Source: Corynebacterium sp. TAE3-ERU16 (GTDB lineage Bacteria > Actinomycetota > Actinomycetes > Mycobacteriales > Mycobacteriaceae). Taken from it: a stretch of 64,000 nt of DNA. The notes beneath the pieces were generated by a model. That model saw nothing but the letters and a program-made list of their open reading frames with translations, was not told the origin of the DNA and made no database searches. Positions 26,602 to 36,290 of the stretch are shown here, one piece after another. The first letter of the stretch is position 1; the number at the start of each line of letters is the position of its first letter. The DNA lies in contig NZ_JAHUTN010000011.1 of assembly GCF_019209935.1 (NCBI RefSeq), forward strand, positions 56,059 through 120,058, written 5' to 3'. A program made the translations under genes and the position numbers.

Positions 26602-28047
26602 ATGACGCAATCCGGTTCCCTGCCCGCCGCGCAGGGTCCCACCGCCTCCGGCCCGCGTATCGCCGAGCCGAAGACGAAGAAGGACAGCACCCACTGGCTC
26701 TACATCGCGGTCATCGTCGCCGTCATCGCGGGCATCGCCTTCGGTCTGATCGCCCCCGAGACCGCCGCCGGTTTCAAGGTCGTCGGCACGATGTTCGTGT
26801 CCCTGATCAAGATGATGATCTCCCCGGTGATCTTCTGCACCATCGTTCTCGGCATCGGCTCCGTCCGGGCGGCGGCCTCCGTCGGCAAGGCCGGCGGCAT
26901 CGCGCTCACCTACTTCATCACGATGTCCACCTTCGCCCTCGGCATCGGCCTGCTCGTCGGGAACCTGATCCAGCCCGGTGACGGCCTGAACATCGAGGCC
27001 ACCCGGGACGCGGGACAGAGCTTCGCCTCCAAGGCCGAGCACGGCGGCGGCACCATCGGCTTCATCCAGTCGATCATCCCCGAGACGATCTTCTCCGCGC
27101 TGACCTCCGGTTCCGTCCTGCAGACCCTCTTCATCGCCCTCCTCGTCGGGTTCGCCCTCCAGTCGCTCGGGCGCACCGGGGAACCGATCCTCGCCGGCAT
27201 CGCGCACCTGCAGAAGCTCGTGTTCAAGATGCTGACGATGATCCTGTGGCTCGCCCCGATCGGCGCGTTCGGCGCCATCGCCGGCGTCGTCGGCGCCACC
27301 GGCATCGACGCGGTCAAGCAGCTCGCGATCCTCATGATCGCGTTCTACATCACCTGCGTGATCTTCATCTTCGGGGTCCTCGGCGCCGTGCTCCGCGTCT
27401 TCGGCGGCTTCAGCATCTTCAAGCTGGCGAAGTACCTGGCCCGCGAGTACCTGCTCATCGTCGCGACGTCGTCCTCCGAGTCCGCCCTGCCGAACCTCAT
27501 GCGCAAGATGGAGCACATCGGCGTCGAGAAGCCCACCGTCGGCATCGTCGTCCCCACCGGTTACTCCTTCAACCTCGACGGCACGGCGATCTATCTCACC
27601 ATGGCGTCGATCTTCATCTCCGACGCGATGAACAAGCCGCTCGCCATGGGTGAGCAGATCAGCCTGCTCGTCTTCATGATCATCGCGTCCAAGGGCGCCG
27701 CGGGCGTCTCCGGTGCGGGTATCGCCACCCTCGCAGCCGGCCTGCAGTCCCACCGCCCCGAGCTCCTCGACGGCGTCGGCATCATCGTCGGCATCGACCG
27801 GTTCATGTCCGAGGCCCGCGCACTTACCAACTTCTCCGGCAACGCCGTGGCCACCCTGCTGGTCGGCCGCTGGACCGGGACGATCGACAGCCAGCGCGTC
27901 CACGACGTCCTCGACGGGAAGATCCCCTACATCGAGTCCGAGGTGGACGACACCGTCGACCTGAAGAACCCGACCGTGGTCAATCCCGCCACGGAGCGGC
28001 TCCAGCCCACCCCGCAGGTGGACCTGGACGCCTACCGGAGCCACTAG
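26602..28047 (+). CDS. dctA: C4-dicarboxylate:cation symporter DctA
   Basis: 481 residues from ATG 26602 (MTQSGSLPAAQ); in-frame ATGs at 26542 and 26587 lack ribosome sites. DAACS-family carrier taking up succinate, fumarate and malate with Na+ or H+. Diagnostic DctA motifs: TSSSESALPNLMRKME (re-entrant hairpin 1), PTGYSFNLDGTAIYLT (NMDGT-like motif) and SKGAAGVSGAGIATLAAG (hairpin 2). These fit DctA better than GltP glutamate carriers. Eight or so membrane segments. Its TAG stop is shared with the -10 box of mpx. Confidence 0.9.
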   Translation: MTQSGSLPAAQGPTASGPRIAEPKTKKDSTHWLYIAVIVAVIAGIAFGLIAPETAAGFKVVGTMFVSLIKMMISPVIFCTIVLGIGSVRAAASVGKAGGIALTYFITMSTFALGIGLLVGNLIQPGDGLNIEATRDAGQSFASKAEHGGGTIGFIQSIIPETIFSALTSGSVLQTLFIALLVGFALQSLGRTGEPILAGIAHLQKLVFKMLTMILWLAPIGAFGAIAGVVGATGIDAVKQLAILMIAFYITCVIFIFGVLGAVLRVFGGFSIFKLAKYLAREYLLIVATSSSESALPNLMRKMEHIGVEKPTVGIVVPTGYSFNLDGTAIYLTMASIFISDAMNKPLAMGEQISLLVFMIIASKGAAGVSGAGIATLAAGLQSHRPELLDGVGIIVGIDRFMSEARALTNFSGNAVATLLVGRWTGTIDSQRVHDVLDGKIPYIESEVDDTVDLKNPTVVNPATERLQPTPQVDLDAYRSH

Positions 28048-28050
28048 ACT
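28045..28050 (+). promoter_or_regulatory. -10 box TAGACT, mpx, overlapping dctA stop codon
   Basis: The dctA TAG stop (28045-28047) forms the first half of the hexamer. Eight bases before ATG 28059, within which GGAAGG could act as a ribosome site on a longer message. Confidence 0.55.
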
Positions 28051-28058
28051 CGGAAGGT

Positions 28059-28538
28059 ATGAGTTCCCTCCACGACATTCCCGTGACCACCCTCGACGGC
28101 CGTGACACCACCATGGCCGACTGGGCCGGCCACGTCCTGCTCATCGTCAACACCGCCAGCGAGTGCGGTCTGACCGGACAGTACGAGGGGCTGCAGGACG
28201 TCTACGACGAATTCCGCATGCGCGGCTTCTTCGTCATCGGTGTCCCCTGCAACCAGTTCGGCGCGCAGGAGCCGGGCGACGCCGGGGAGATCGCCGAGTT
28301 CTGCTCCTCGACGTACGGTGTGTCCTTCCCGCTGCTCGCCAAGACGGACGTCAACGGGGAGAACGAGCACCCCCTCTACACCTTCCTCAAGAAGGAGACC
28401 GGTGGGGAGGACATCTCCTGGAACTTCGAGAAGTTCGTCGTCGATGAGGCGGGGGAGGTCCTCGGACGCTTCGATCCCCGCACCGATCCGGAGGACGACG
28501 AGATCATCGAACTGATCGAGGCGAACCTCCCGATCTGA
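28059..28538 (+). CDS. mpx: Glutathione-peroxidase-family thiol peroxidase (mycothiol peroxidase-like)
   Basis: 159 residues. Thioredoxin-fold peroxidase that reduces H2O2 and organic hydroperoxides. Peroxidatic Cys36 (NTASECGLT), Gln and Asn of the catalytic tetrad in CNQFGAQEPG, and Trp in ISWNFEKF. Cys82 is a candidate resolving Cys and Cys64 is a third. The organism makes mycothiol (mshD is present), and the C. glutamicum homologue at this position is, from memory, the mycothiol peroxidase Mpx; that assignment is inferred, while the family is certain. Very close to dctA but with its own promoter. Confidence 0.9.
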   Translation: MSSLHDIPVTTLDGRDTTMADWAGHVLLIVNTASECGLTGQYEGLQDVYDEFRMRGFFVIGVPCNQFGAQEPGDAGEIAEFCSSTYGVSFPLLAKTDVNGENEHPLYTFLKKETGGEDISWNFEKFVVDEAGEVLGRFDPRTDPEDDEIIELIEANLPI

Positions 28539-28631
28539 CCGCGGGGGCCGGGTGGGGAGGGGACACCGTCGCCGCACGCCCGTTACCTCCGCCCTGCCCC
28601 CACCCCCGTGCGATGACCCCGGCCCGGCCGC

Positions 28632-28672
28632 CCGGTGAAAACCCGGTGAAATGCCGCGGACGTCCCGGTGAC
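28632..28672 (+). promoter_or_regulatory. PhoP/PhoR-like box array upstream of phoD
   Basis: CCGGTGAA at 28632-28639 and again at 28643-28650 (3-base spacer AAC), a degenerate CCGCGGAC at 28654-28661, and CCGGTGAC at 28665-28672. All four start exactly 11 bp apart. This is the 8-bp repeat plus 3-bp spacer layout recalled for C. glutamicum PhoR sites. Confidence 0.65.
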
Positions 28673-28811
28673 ATGACCCGGCGAATGGATCTGGACCGCA
28701 CAAACACCGCCGGTCCCGTTTCCCGGACATTGATACCGTGCTGCGGTACCCCCGGGCGGACCCATTCCCCCGGAGGCAGCCACCCACCGGACCAGCCCAG
28801 GGAACCCGAGA

Positions 28812-30602
28812 ATGCCGCACGCCGCACGTCCTTCGCACAGTCGAGCAGAGATCCGTGGTCTCGACCGCCGCACCTTCCTCCGGAGCACCGCCCTCGCCGG
28901 CGCGGCACTCGCGGGAACCCGCATCGCGTCCGAGATGCCCGTCGCGTACGCCGATCCGGCCACCCCGGACGGCTCCGCCTTCCTGCACTCCGTCGCGTCC
29001 GGTGACCCACTCCCGGACGCCGTCATCATCTGGACCCGCGTCACCCCCACACCCGAGGCGACCCCCGGTTCCGGGCTCGGCGACACCACCGCCGTGCGGT
29101 GGGAGGTTGCACTCGACCCCGGGTTCAGCCGCATCGTCCGCAGCGGCAGCGAACACACGAGCGCCGCGTTCGACCACACGGTGAAGGTCGACGTCACCGG
29201 ACTGGCCCCCGCGACGACGTACTTCTACCGCTTCACCGTCCTCGACGGCCCCGCCGTCGGCTCCGTGTCCCGGACGGGGCGCACCCGGACCGCGCCGGGG
29301 CGCTTCGAGCGCACCGCCAACGTCCGCTTCGGTGTCACCAGCTGCGCCAACTACGAGGCCGGGTTCTTCCTCGGCTACCGCGACTTGGTCGCGCGCGAGG
29401 ACATCGAGTTCGTGCTGCACCTCGGCGACTACACCTACGAGTACGAGACCGGTGGCTACACCGGGGCATACGGCACCGTCGCCCGACCCGTCCAGCCGCC
29501 GAACCGGACGGTGAGTCTCACGGACTACCGGATCCGGCAGGGCTGCTACCACCGGGACCCGCACCTCGCCGACCTGCACGCCGCGAAACCGATGGTCTGC
29601 ATCTGGGACGACCACGAGTTCGCCGACAACACCTGGCGGGATGGAGCGACGGGGGACAACGGGTGGTCCGGACCCGAATTCGCGGAACTCAAATCCGCCG
29701 CCACCCGCGCCTATTTCGAGTGGATGCCCGTGCGCACCCAGGGGGCCGCGGATGACCGGCACCTCTACCGCACCCTGCGGTGGGGCAGCCTCATGGAGCT
29801 GATCATCCCGGATCTGCGCAGCTACCGGGACGTTCAGGTCGAACAGGGGCCGGCGAACGTCACCGACCCGGATTTCCTCCGCGCGGTCGGACAGGACTCC
29901 CGGTCCATGCTCGGGCAGACCCAGTTCGACTGGCTCACCGACGCCGTGACCACATCGACCGCCCAGTGGCAGATGATCGGCAACGAGGTGATGTTCGCGC
30001 CGCTGACCATCCCCGACACCCTCGATCCCGTCATCCACGACTGGCTGGTCAACCAACTAGGGATCCCGCCGGGCGGACTCGCGGTGAACACCGACCAGTG
30101 GGACGGTTACATGGCGGAACGTCAGCGCCTCATCGAGGCCATCGTCGCCGCAGGACGGACCGACGTGGTGTTCCTCACCGGTGACATCCACACATCCTGG
30201 GCCGCCGACATCCCCCGCGACGCCTTCTCCTACCGCCGGATGCGCGGCGGGGAGGTCGCGGCGACCGAATTCGTCGCCCCGTCGATCACGGGCGCCTCCG
30301 TCTTCGACACCGTCACGAAGGACCACATGTACGAGGGTGTCACGGCTCCCGCGATGGAGCCCGCGCAGCGGACGCTGCGGGATCTCGACCCCTGGTTCAA
30401 GTGGATAGACCTGCGCTACCACGGCTACCTCTGCGTCGACGTCACGCCCGAACGCACCCAGGCCGACTGGTTCCACACCGCCACGGTCCTCGATCCCGAC
30501 GCCCCCTCCTACTGGGCGCAGAGCTACGCCACCGCGGCGGGACACCCCGGGACCTACCGGGTGGACGCTCCCGTCGACGTGGTCCGCTCGGCGTTCGGGT
30601 GA
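28812..30602 (+). CDS. phoD: Alkaline phosphatase PhoD, Tat-exported
   Basis: 596 residues. Secreted phosphodiesterase/phosphomonoesterase that frees phosphate from organic esters, with Ca2+/Fe3+ in the active site. The N-terminus carries a twin-arginine signal (DRRTFLRS followed by a hydrophobic Ala-rich stretch) ending before ADPATPDG. PhoD_N domain follows (~50-150: SGDPLPDAVIIWTRV, then PATTYFYRF), then the metallophosphatase domain with CANYEAG, HLGDYTYEYE, CIWDDHEFADN and LTGDIHTSWA, the metal ligands. Start ATG 28812 gives a plausible signal length. Upstream lies the four-unit PhoP-like array. Monocistronic. Confidence 0.92.
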   Translation: MPHAARPSHSRAEIRGLDRRTFLRSTALAGAALAGTRIASEMPVAYADPATPDGSAFLHSVASGDPLPDAVIIWTRVTPTPEATPGSGLGDTTAVRWEVALDPGFSRIVRSGSEHTSAAFDHTVKVDVTGLAPATTYFYRFTVLDGPAVGSVSRTGRTRTAPGRFERTANVRFGVTSCANYEAGFFLGYRDLVAREDIEFVLHLGDYTYEYETGGYTGAYGTVARPVQPPNRTVSLTDYRIRQGCYHRDPHLADLHAAKPMVCIWDDHEFADNTWRDGATGDNGWSGPEFAELKSAATRAYFEWMPVRTQGAADDRHLYRTLRWGSLMELIIPDLRSYRDVQVEQGPANVTDPDFLRAVGQDSRSMLGQTQFDWLTDAVTTSTAQWQMIGNEVMFAPLTIPDTLDPVIHDWLVNQLGIPPGGLAVNTDQWDGYMAERQRLIEAIVAAGRTDVVFLTGDIHTSWAADIPRDAFSYRRMRGGEVAATEFVAPSITGASVFDTVTKDHMYEGVTAPAMEPAQRTLRDLDPWFKWIDLRYHGYLCVDVTPERTQADWFHTATVLDPDAPSYWAQSYATAAGHPGTYRVDAPVDVVRSAFG

Positions 30603-30654
30603 CTAGGGGGCAACCGCGGTCGAAACACCGGTGACCGCAGGTGGGCCGTCGATG

Positions 30655-30660
30655 TAGTGT
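30655..30660 (+). promoter_or_regulatory. Candidate -10 box TAGTGT for the DUF4132 cassette
   Basis: TANNNT hexamer about 90 bases before ATG 30749; the gene has its own GAGGGAT ribosome site. Confidence 0.35.
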
Positions 30661-30748
30661 TTTTCGCAGAGGAACCTTCACGGCCCCGGTCCCGGGGACG
30701 TGTCGTCACGGTGCGTCCTTCCGTACCTTCCCGGATTGAGGGATCCCC

Positions 30749-31621
30749 ATGAGCGACAGTGCCCCCGAACTGCAGTGGATCGACGCCGACGGTTACCAGC
30801 TGGCGCTGGACGGCGGGGAGATCCGCTGCCGCAACGCCCGCGGGAAACCGCTGAAGACAGTCCCCGCCAAGGCGCGGAAGACCGGGGCGTTCGACACGCT
30901 CAGCGCCACCCGCGAGCTGCTCGTCCGGCACGACGAGAGATGCCGGTCCACGGTCCTCGGCTGGTTCCTGAACGGCGGGGAGGTCCCCCTCGCCCTGATC
31001 GCGGCCGTCTGGGAGGACAACGCCTGGCGCCACTGGCTGGCCGGTCTCCTCATCCACTCCGGCACCGTCACCGGTCTGCTGCACGACGTCGATGACCGCG
31101 GGCTGCACCTGGTCGGTCCGGACGGCACGATCACCACCCTGGCCGTCACCGGCACCGGGACGCTGAACTTCCCGCACCCGGCCGAGATACCCGGAATCGC
31201 CGTCTGGCGCGAGCTCGCCGTCGGCTCGGGGATCCACCAGAACACCGAACAGCTCTTCCGCGAGACACACCCCAGGCCCGGGGACGAGGAGACGCTGCGG
31301 GCCTCCCTCGGCGCCTACGCGGACGGCACCTACGAGGAAACCTCCGAGCTCCTCGAACGCGCCCGCGACGCCGGGTTCGTCGCCGGTCTCGACGGTATCC
31401 GCGTCACGGTACGGGAATCAGGTGAGCTGACCACAGCGGTCCTCGAGTTGAGGACCTACGGACCCGACGACGGTGTGGACCTCGACCACCTGTACTTCGA
31501 ACGCGACGGGCGGACGATCAGCCCGGAGTACGTCGGACCGGTCGCCTACTCCGAGGCGATCCGCATGGCGGAGTACATCCACGCCGGCAGCACCCCGGAA
31601 ACCGAATCGGACGGATGGTAG
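30749..31621 (+). CDS. DUF4132 domain-containing protein
   Basis: 290 residues. The opening (LQWIDADGYQLALDGGEIRCRNARGKPLKTVPAKAR) and the closing VGPVAYSEAIRMAEYIHAG match the pattern I recall for DUF4132/MolR-like proteins, including those of Streptomyces. No enzyme motif, TM segment or signal is visible; cytoplasmic. In other actinobacteria such proteins accompany a very large helical protein, a MoxR AAA+ ATPase and a vWA protein (recollection, unverified). Here only the large partner follows, four bases after the stop. Function unknown. GAGGGAT precedes ATG 30749. Base composition matches neighbours. Confidence 0.75.
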   Translation: MSDSAPELQWIDADGYQLALDGGEIRCRNARGKPLKTVPAKARKTGAFDTLSATRELLVRHDERCRSTVLGWFLNGGEVPLALIAAVWEDNAWRHWLAGLLIHSGTVTGLLHDVDDRGLHLVGPDGTITTLAVTGTGTLNFPHPAEIPGIAVWRELAVGSGIHQNTEQLFRETHPRPGDEETLRASLGAYADGTYEETSELLERARDAGFVAGLDGIRVTVRESGELTTAVLELRTYGPDDGVDLDHLYFERDGRTISPEYVGPVAYSEAIRMAEYIHAGSTPETESDGW

Positions 31622-31625
31622 GGCC

Positions 31626-34600
31626 ATGACCGACAGAGAAGCGATGTCCGCCCCGCACGCCGTCGACCCGGAACTCAGCCGCGGTGCGATCCTGCCCCCG
31701 GAAGCGGATCCGCCCGTCGACGCCCGGACGGTCCCTCTGGTGGCCGCGACCTATGCCTCGTCCGCGCACACCATCGTTCGGCTCGTCGCGGAACCCCTGC
31801 TGGAGGCCGAGGACACCGCGCTGGCCGCCCAGGGTTTCACCCGCACACGCACCACCACGGCAGGACAGATACGGCCGACGGCGATCGGTTTCCCGGCCTG
31901 GCCGATCCTGGTGGACCCGGACAACACCCGGCAGGCCCTGAACCTCGTGGACGACGTCGAATGGGCGCGCCGGGTGGCGCACTCGCGACCGGGGGACGTG
32001 AAGAAGCGCTTCGAGAAACTCGCCGCCGAACTCACGGCCTCGGCCCCACACCTCGTCCCGCCGCTCTTCGAGGAGATCGCGCGCATCCTCCATGACGTCG
32101 GCAACGACGCCGCGGCCCTGCGGTTCTTCGGTCGTGCCCGCGAGATCGAACGCGCGCACGACATTCCCGTCGATCCCGACCGCCACCGCGCCGTATTCAC
32201 CGAGTTCTCGTCCCTGGGCATCGTGGGGGCCCGCGAGATGACCGCCGAGGCCGGGGCCGCCGTCCGGCGTTTCACCGATCCCCGCGACGCCTTCGACCAC
32301 CTCCTCGACCTCAACACCGCCCGGATCGCCGCCGGCGGCCAGCCCCCCTACGCCGATCTCGCCCGCGATCTCCGCGACGTCGGCGCCGCCGCGGGGCTTG
32401 ACCCCGACCGGGTGGATGAGCTGCTGCTCGGGAACGTGGTCGGACTCGTGGCCGTGCGTCGGGCGCCGGCGGAGTTCTTCGACTCCGTACGGGACTCCCT
32501 GATCCGCCACATCGGACGGCACCCGGAGACGGCGTCGTGGTTCCTCGAGGCGTGCCCCCGCGAACTCGGGGTCGACGACTACCTCCTCCTGCTCCGGGAC
32601 AGCGGGATCTGGCGGTCCGTCACCGCCGATCCCCGAGCCACCGGTGACCTGCTCCTCCGCCTGGTCGATGAGCTCCGTGGCGGTGCGGCCGGGGAGGTAC
32701 CCGCCACCCCGCACCTGATCGAGGCCGTCGACGCCGGCCACGCCGCTCTCGCGGGCAGGCGGAGCGATTCCCGCTGCCTCCGGAACCTCAGCCTCGACCT
32801 CCTCGACACGCTGTGCGCCGCCGGAGTGGTCTTCGCGCCCCGGTCCTTCCACGACCCGGTGCGGGCCGACACCCTCGACGAACCGTGGCTGTGCTGGCTG
32901 GAGGGGGAGCACGAGGACGCCGGACAACCGCGCAGAGATCTGGGTCACCTCGCCGCCGACCCGGTTCTCGGGCCTGTCGCCGCCCGGAGCCTCGACCCCG
33001 GTTTCCTCACGCACCACGCCGACACCGTGCTCGGCCACCCCGGCGCGACCGCGCTGCTGAACATGCGGTTGGCCGACTTCGCGGCGGAGCGCGCAACCGC
33101 CGCCGGGAGCTTCGAGGCGCTCGAGCGATTCCTCGACGGGCCGGTCAAACGGCTGCGGGACTCCAGGATCGACGAGTTCAACCCCGATGCGATCGAGCGC
33201 ATCTTCGCCTTCGACCGGGCCGAGGAGCTCGCCACGGCGCTCCGCTCGGGACTGGCGGTGGAGTACACCTTCCCCGCCCTGGAGGCGGCGGTGGAGCGTG
33301 TGCGCACCCTCGCCGCCGACACCGACACCCGCCGCACCGTGCCCGGTGACCGGGAGTTCGACCCCCTGAGGATCCACGAGAGCTGGCCGCTGCACGCCGT
33401 CAGCTGCGGCGGATTCGTCGTGGTGTTCGACGCCGACGGCATCGTGTCCGAGCTGCGCGTCCCCGGGGAGGTCGGCGAGGTCGTCGGCGTGCGGACGGTG
33501 GGCGGGCGCGTCCGGGTCAGCTACAAAGCCCGGTACGCGCACGAGGAGAGTGTCTTCTGGAGCGGTGACGATGAGGGACACGACACCGGGGAGCTCGTCA
33601 CGTCGGTGGAGGGTTCGGCCAGCTGGGAGATCGACGCCGGCCGGATCACCGCGAACGGGTTGATCACCGTCGGCGACGTCACCGCGAACCGCTGGCAGTC
33701 ACCCGTGCTGGTCACCCCGTCGGCCGTCGTCGGCGTGAGGTCCCTGGTGCACAACGCCTGCCCGCGCTTCGATCCCCGGACCGGCGAGAGCCTCGGGGAG
33801 ATCGACCTGCGGCTCTGGCCCGAGCGACTCACCGAACTCGGTGTTCCCGTCGGCGACCTCGACCTGGGTGTTCTTCCGCCCGCGGTGTGGGAGTACCCCG
33901 ACGACCCCGACGCGGACCGGGACACGGTGCACAGGCTGGAGTACGCCACCTGTCTGCCCGTCATCACCGACACCACGGCGGACAGCCTCACCGGGCACTG
34001 CGGCGGCTGGCACCTGAACTTCCCGGTGGATCACGGCCCGTACCACCACATCATCGGCCCGCTGGGGACATTCCGTATTCCCCGGGACCGGCGGCTCAGC
34101 CCGACCACGGCGATCGCCCGCCCGGGCGGGGGAGTCGTCGTCAACTGCGCCGACGGATTCATCGACGCGGACACCGGACGCAGGCTCCCGCTGAGTCTCG
34201 AGGGGGACGGCCGCCACAGCTACCTCGACCATCTCCCGGACACCTGTCTCCACTTCCTCTCCGCCCGCGATGAGACCCTCAGCGCCAGGCTGCGCACCGT
34301 CACCGCGGGCGACGTCGCCCCGCTGCTCGACGACGGTCTCACCCCCGGTCACCGGCGCGAACTCATCGCCGAGTGCCTCGGGACCCGGGACACCGTGATC
34401 ATCGACGCCGTCGACGGGCTCGTGCGGCGCAGCGCGGAACTGTCGCAGACGATGAACGGAATCCACCCCCCGGTCGACAGACAGGTCCGGGTCCCCGACA
34501 TCAGCGAGGAACTCGACGCCTACATCCACGGCTACCTGGGGACCGGTGGTGGCGGGCTCAACAACTACGGGGCACTCCTCACCGGGCTGGGGCGCGCCAT

Positions 34601-36254
34601 CCGGAGGAATGAGCTGCACAGCTACGGCTACGGGGAATGGGACCGCATCAACTGGGGCATCGGCTTCATCGGCAACGAGCGGGCGCTCACCGCCCTCGTC
34701 GCCGCACCGTGCCTGTCGCCGGAGCTGCGCCACGAGGCCGTGGGGTTCGTCCGTTCTCTGCTGAAGGCCGGACTGGTGTGCAACGGCTGGCGCTACGTCG
34801 AGGTTCCGGCCGACGCCGTGGACTCCACCGAGACCCTCTACGAGGGGTGGCACGACGACTGCGTCGTCATCAGCTACCGGTACGACCACAACTGCACCGG
34901 ATCCACCGGTCGGGGCGACCGGATCGTGCTGCTCGCGCCGGAGGACAGGCGGCACTGGATGGGGGTCGACCTCGGGGACGGTGCGGACACCTCCCTCGGC
35001 GCGGCCGCACTCACCGCCGTACTCGATGCCGCCGACGCGCAGGATCCCCGGGACGCGGTGGAACGCCGGGAGGCGCTTCAAACCGGCGTCGACACCATCG
35101 CCCGGGCGAGCGGCGTACCTGCCCGGGTCCTGTTCCGGCTCCTCGGCGCCCCCCTTCCCCCCACCCACCGGGAGACGAAGGAGGAGCGCGCACTGCTGGG
35201 GCTGACCGTGCAGCAGTCGAAGACGGCGCGCGAGATCATCGACCAGTTCGAGCCCGAGGAGTGCGCGGCGATCCTCGCCGCCGCGGTCGACCCCGACGAC
35301 CCCGCGGCATTCACCGCCGGGCACCCGGACACCGACGCGGTGATCGCCGCGACCGGTCGCGTTCTCGGCGAACCCGCGGTCCGACTGAGCGACGAAGACC
35401 TGGACCTTCTCGTCGGGAGGCAGGCAGAACCAGAGGAGCGGAACATCCGCCGGCTGCTGCGTGGCGGGGAGGTCGTCGACGACGGCGGCGTCCGGGACAG
35501 CTATCTCGGCCTGCTGATCACCATCGCGGTCGAGTGCCGCATCAGCGCCGACGAGGCAGCCTGGATCGCCCGGCAGATGAGGGCGGCCGCGGACTGGGTG
35601 CGGGGATGTCCCGAGGCCCGGCGGAGGGAATGGGACCGGCTGGTCCCCGTCCCCGGGCCCGACAACAGCCGGGAGCTGGTGGACGACCAGCCCGTTCCCG
35701 TTCTCGCCCGGGTCGTCGCCGCCGGAGGCACGGACGACCTCATCAGCTGGCTCGAATCCGGTGGGTTCCTCCCGGACCCGCGCCGGTGGGATCCGGTGGT
35801 GGCCGTCCCGCACCTGGTGCAGGAGGTCGCGGAGACCAGGGGACTGGGTACGGACGCCGCCCGCTACTGGCTGGAGCTCCTCGCGTTGACCGCCCCCGAC
35901 GACAGGCTCATCCGGGAACTCAACGGGTGGACCGGGAAGGACATCGACGCAGCCGCCACCGAGCTGCAGCAGCGGGGACTGGTGATCGAGGCCAGGCGCA
36001 GGGGCGCCACCCGGACGAGGTTCCTCCCCGGGGGCTGGATGGAGGCGTCCGGCCCCGACCGCCCGATGGAGGTGTGGAAGGTCCCCCACCACCTGCTGTG
36101 GGAGGACGACCGCGTGCACGGCATGATCCCCGGATGTCCGCAGGTCGTTCCCCCGGCCGAGCTCTACCTCGATGTGTGGGAGCGCATCCGGGGTGGCGAT
36201 GAACCCGGCTACACGGAGCTCCGCACCACGCCCCACCGCCGGAAGCGCCGGTAG
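31626..36254 (+). CDS. Very large (1542-residue) protein of the DUF4132-associated family, function unknown
   Basis: ATG 31626 lies four bases after the DUF4132 stop; the frame is also open upstream, and ATG 31644 is an alternative. The N-terminal third is helical, with a TPR-like stretch (NDAAALRFFGRAREIERAHDIPVDPDRHRAVFTEF written in two conserved blocks: FFGRAREIERAH, then FTEFSSLGIVGA) that I recall from large actinobacterial proteins encoded beside MoxR/vWA genes. The middle (~560-900) is rich in beta-type segments with repeated GGFVVVF- and GGGVVVN-like strands. The C-terminal part is again helical and ends in a basic tail PHRRKRR. No Walker, nuclease or peptidase motif found. No TM segment or signal. 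Possibly a scaffold or sensor; true role unknown. Confidence 0.7.
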   Translation: MTDREAMSAPHAVDPELSRGAILPPEADPPVDARTVPLVAATYASSAHTIVRLVAEPLLEAEDTALAAQGFTRTRTTTAGQIRPTAIGFPAWPILVDPDNTRQALNLVDDVEWARRVAHSRPGDVKKRFEKLAAELTASAPHLVPPLFEEIARILHDVGNDAAALRFFGRAREIERAHDIPVDPDRHRAVFTEFSSLGIVGAREMTAEAGAAVRRFTDPRDAFDHLLDLNTARIAAGGQPPYADLARDLRDVGAAAGLDPDRVDELLLGNVVGLVAVRRAPAEFFDSVRDSLIRHIGRHPETASWFLEACPRELGVDDYLLLLRDSGIWRSVTADPRATGDLLLRLVDELRGGAAGEVPATPHLIEAVDAGHAALAGRRSDSRCLRNLSLDLLDTLCAAGVVFAPRSFHDPVRADTLDEPWLCWLEGEHEDAGQPRRDLGHLAADPVLGPVAARSLDPGFLTHHADTVLGHPGATALLNMRLADFAAERATAAGSFEALERFLDGPVKRLRDSRIDEFNPDAIERIFAFDRAEELATALRSGLAVEYTFPALEAAVERVRTLAADTDTRRTVPGDREFDPLRIHESWPLHAVSCGGFVVVFDADGIVSELRVPGEVGEVVGVRTVGGRVRVSYKARYAHEESVFWSGDDEGHDTGELVTSVEGSASWEIDAGRITANGLITVGDVTANRWQSPVLVTPSAVVGVRSLVHNACPRFDPRTGESLGEIDLRLWPERLTELGVPVGDLDLGVLPPAVWEYPDDPDADRDTVHRLEYATCLPVITDTTADSLTGHCGGWHLNFPVDHGPYHHIIGPLGTFRIPRDRRLSPTTAIARPGGGVVVNCADGFIDADTGRRLPLSLEGDGRHSYLDHLPDTCLHFLSARDETLSARLRTVTAGDVAPLLDDGLTPGHRRELIAECLGTRDTVIIDAVDGLVRRSAELSQTMNGIHPPVDRQVRVPDISEELDAYIHGYLGTGGGGLNNYGALLTGLGRAIRRNELHSYGYGEWDRINWGIGFIGNERALTALVAAPCLSPELRHEAVGFVRSLLKAGLVCNGWRYVEVPADAVDSTETLYEGWHDDCVVISYRYDHNCTGSTGRGDRIVLLAPEDRRHWMGVDLGDGADTSLGAAALTAVLDAADAQDPRDAVERREALQTGVDTIARASGVPARVLFRLLGAPLPPTHRETKEERALLGLTVQQSKTAREIIDQFEPEECAAILAAAVDPDDPAAFTAGHPDTDAVIAATGRVLGEPAVRLSDEDLDLLVGRQAEPEERNIRRLLRGGEVVDDGGVRDSYLGLLITIAVECRISADEAAWIARQMRAAADWVRGCPEARRREWDRLVPVPGPDNSRELVDDQPVPVLARVVAAGGTDDLISWLESGGFLPDPRRWDPVVAVPHLVQEVAETRGLGTDAARYWLELLALTAPDDRLIRELNGWTGKDIDAAATELQQRGLVIEARRRGATRTRFLPGGWMEASGPDRPMEVWKVPHHLLWEDDRVHGMIPGCPQVVPPAELYLDVWERIRGGDEPGYTELRTTPHRRKRR

Positions 36255-36290
36255 ACGAGGGGCACCCCGCGTCCATCGCGCCCCGGCCAC

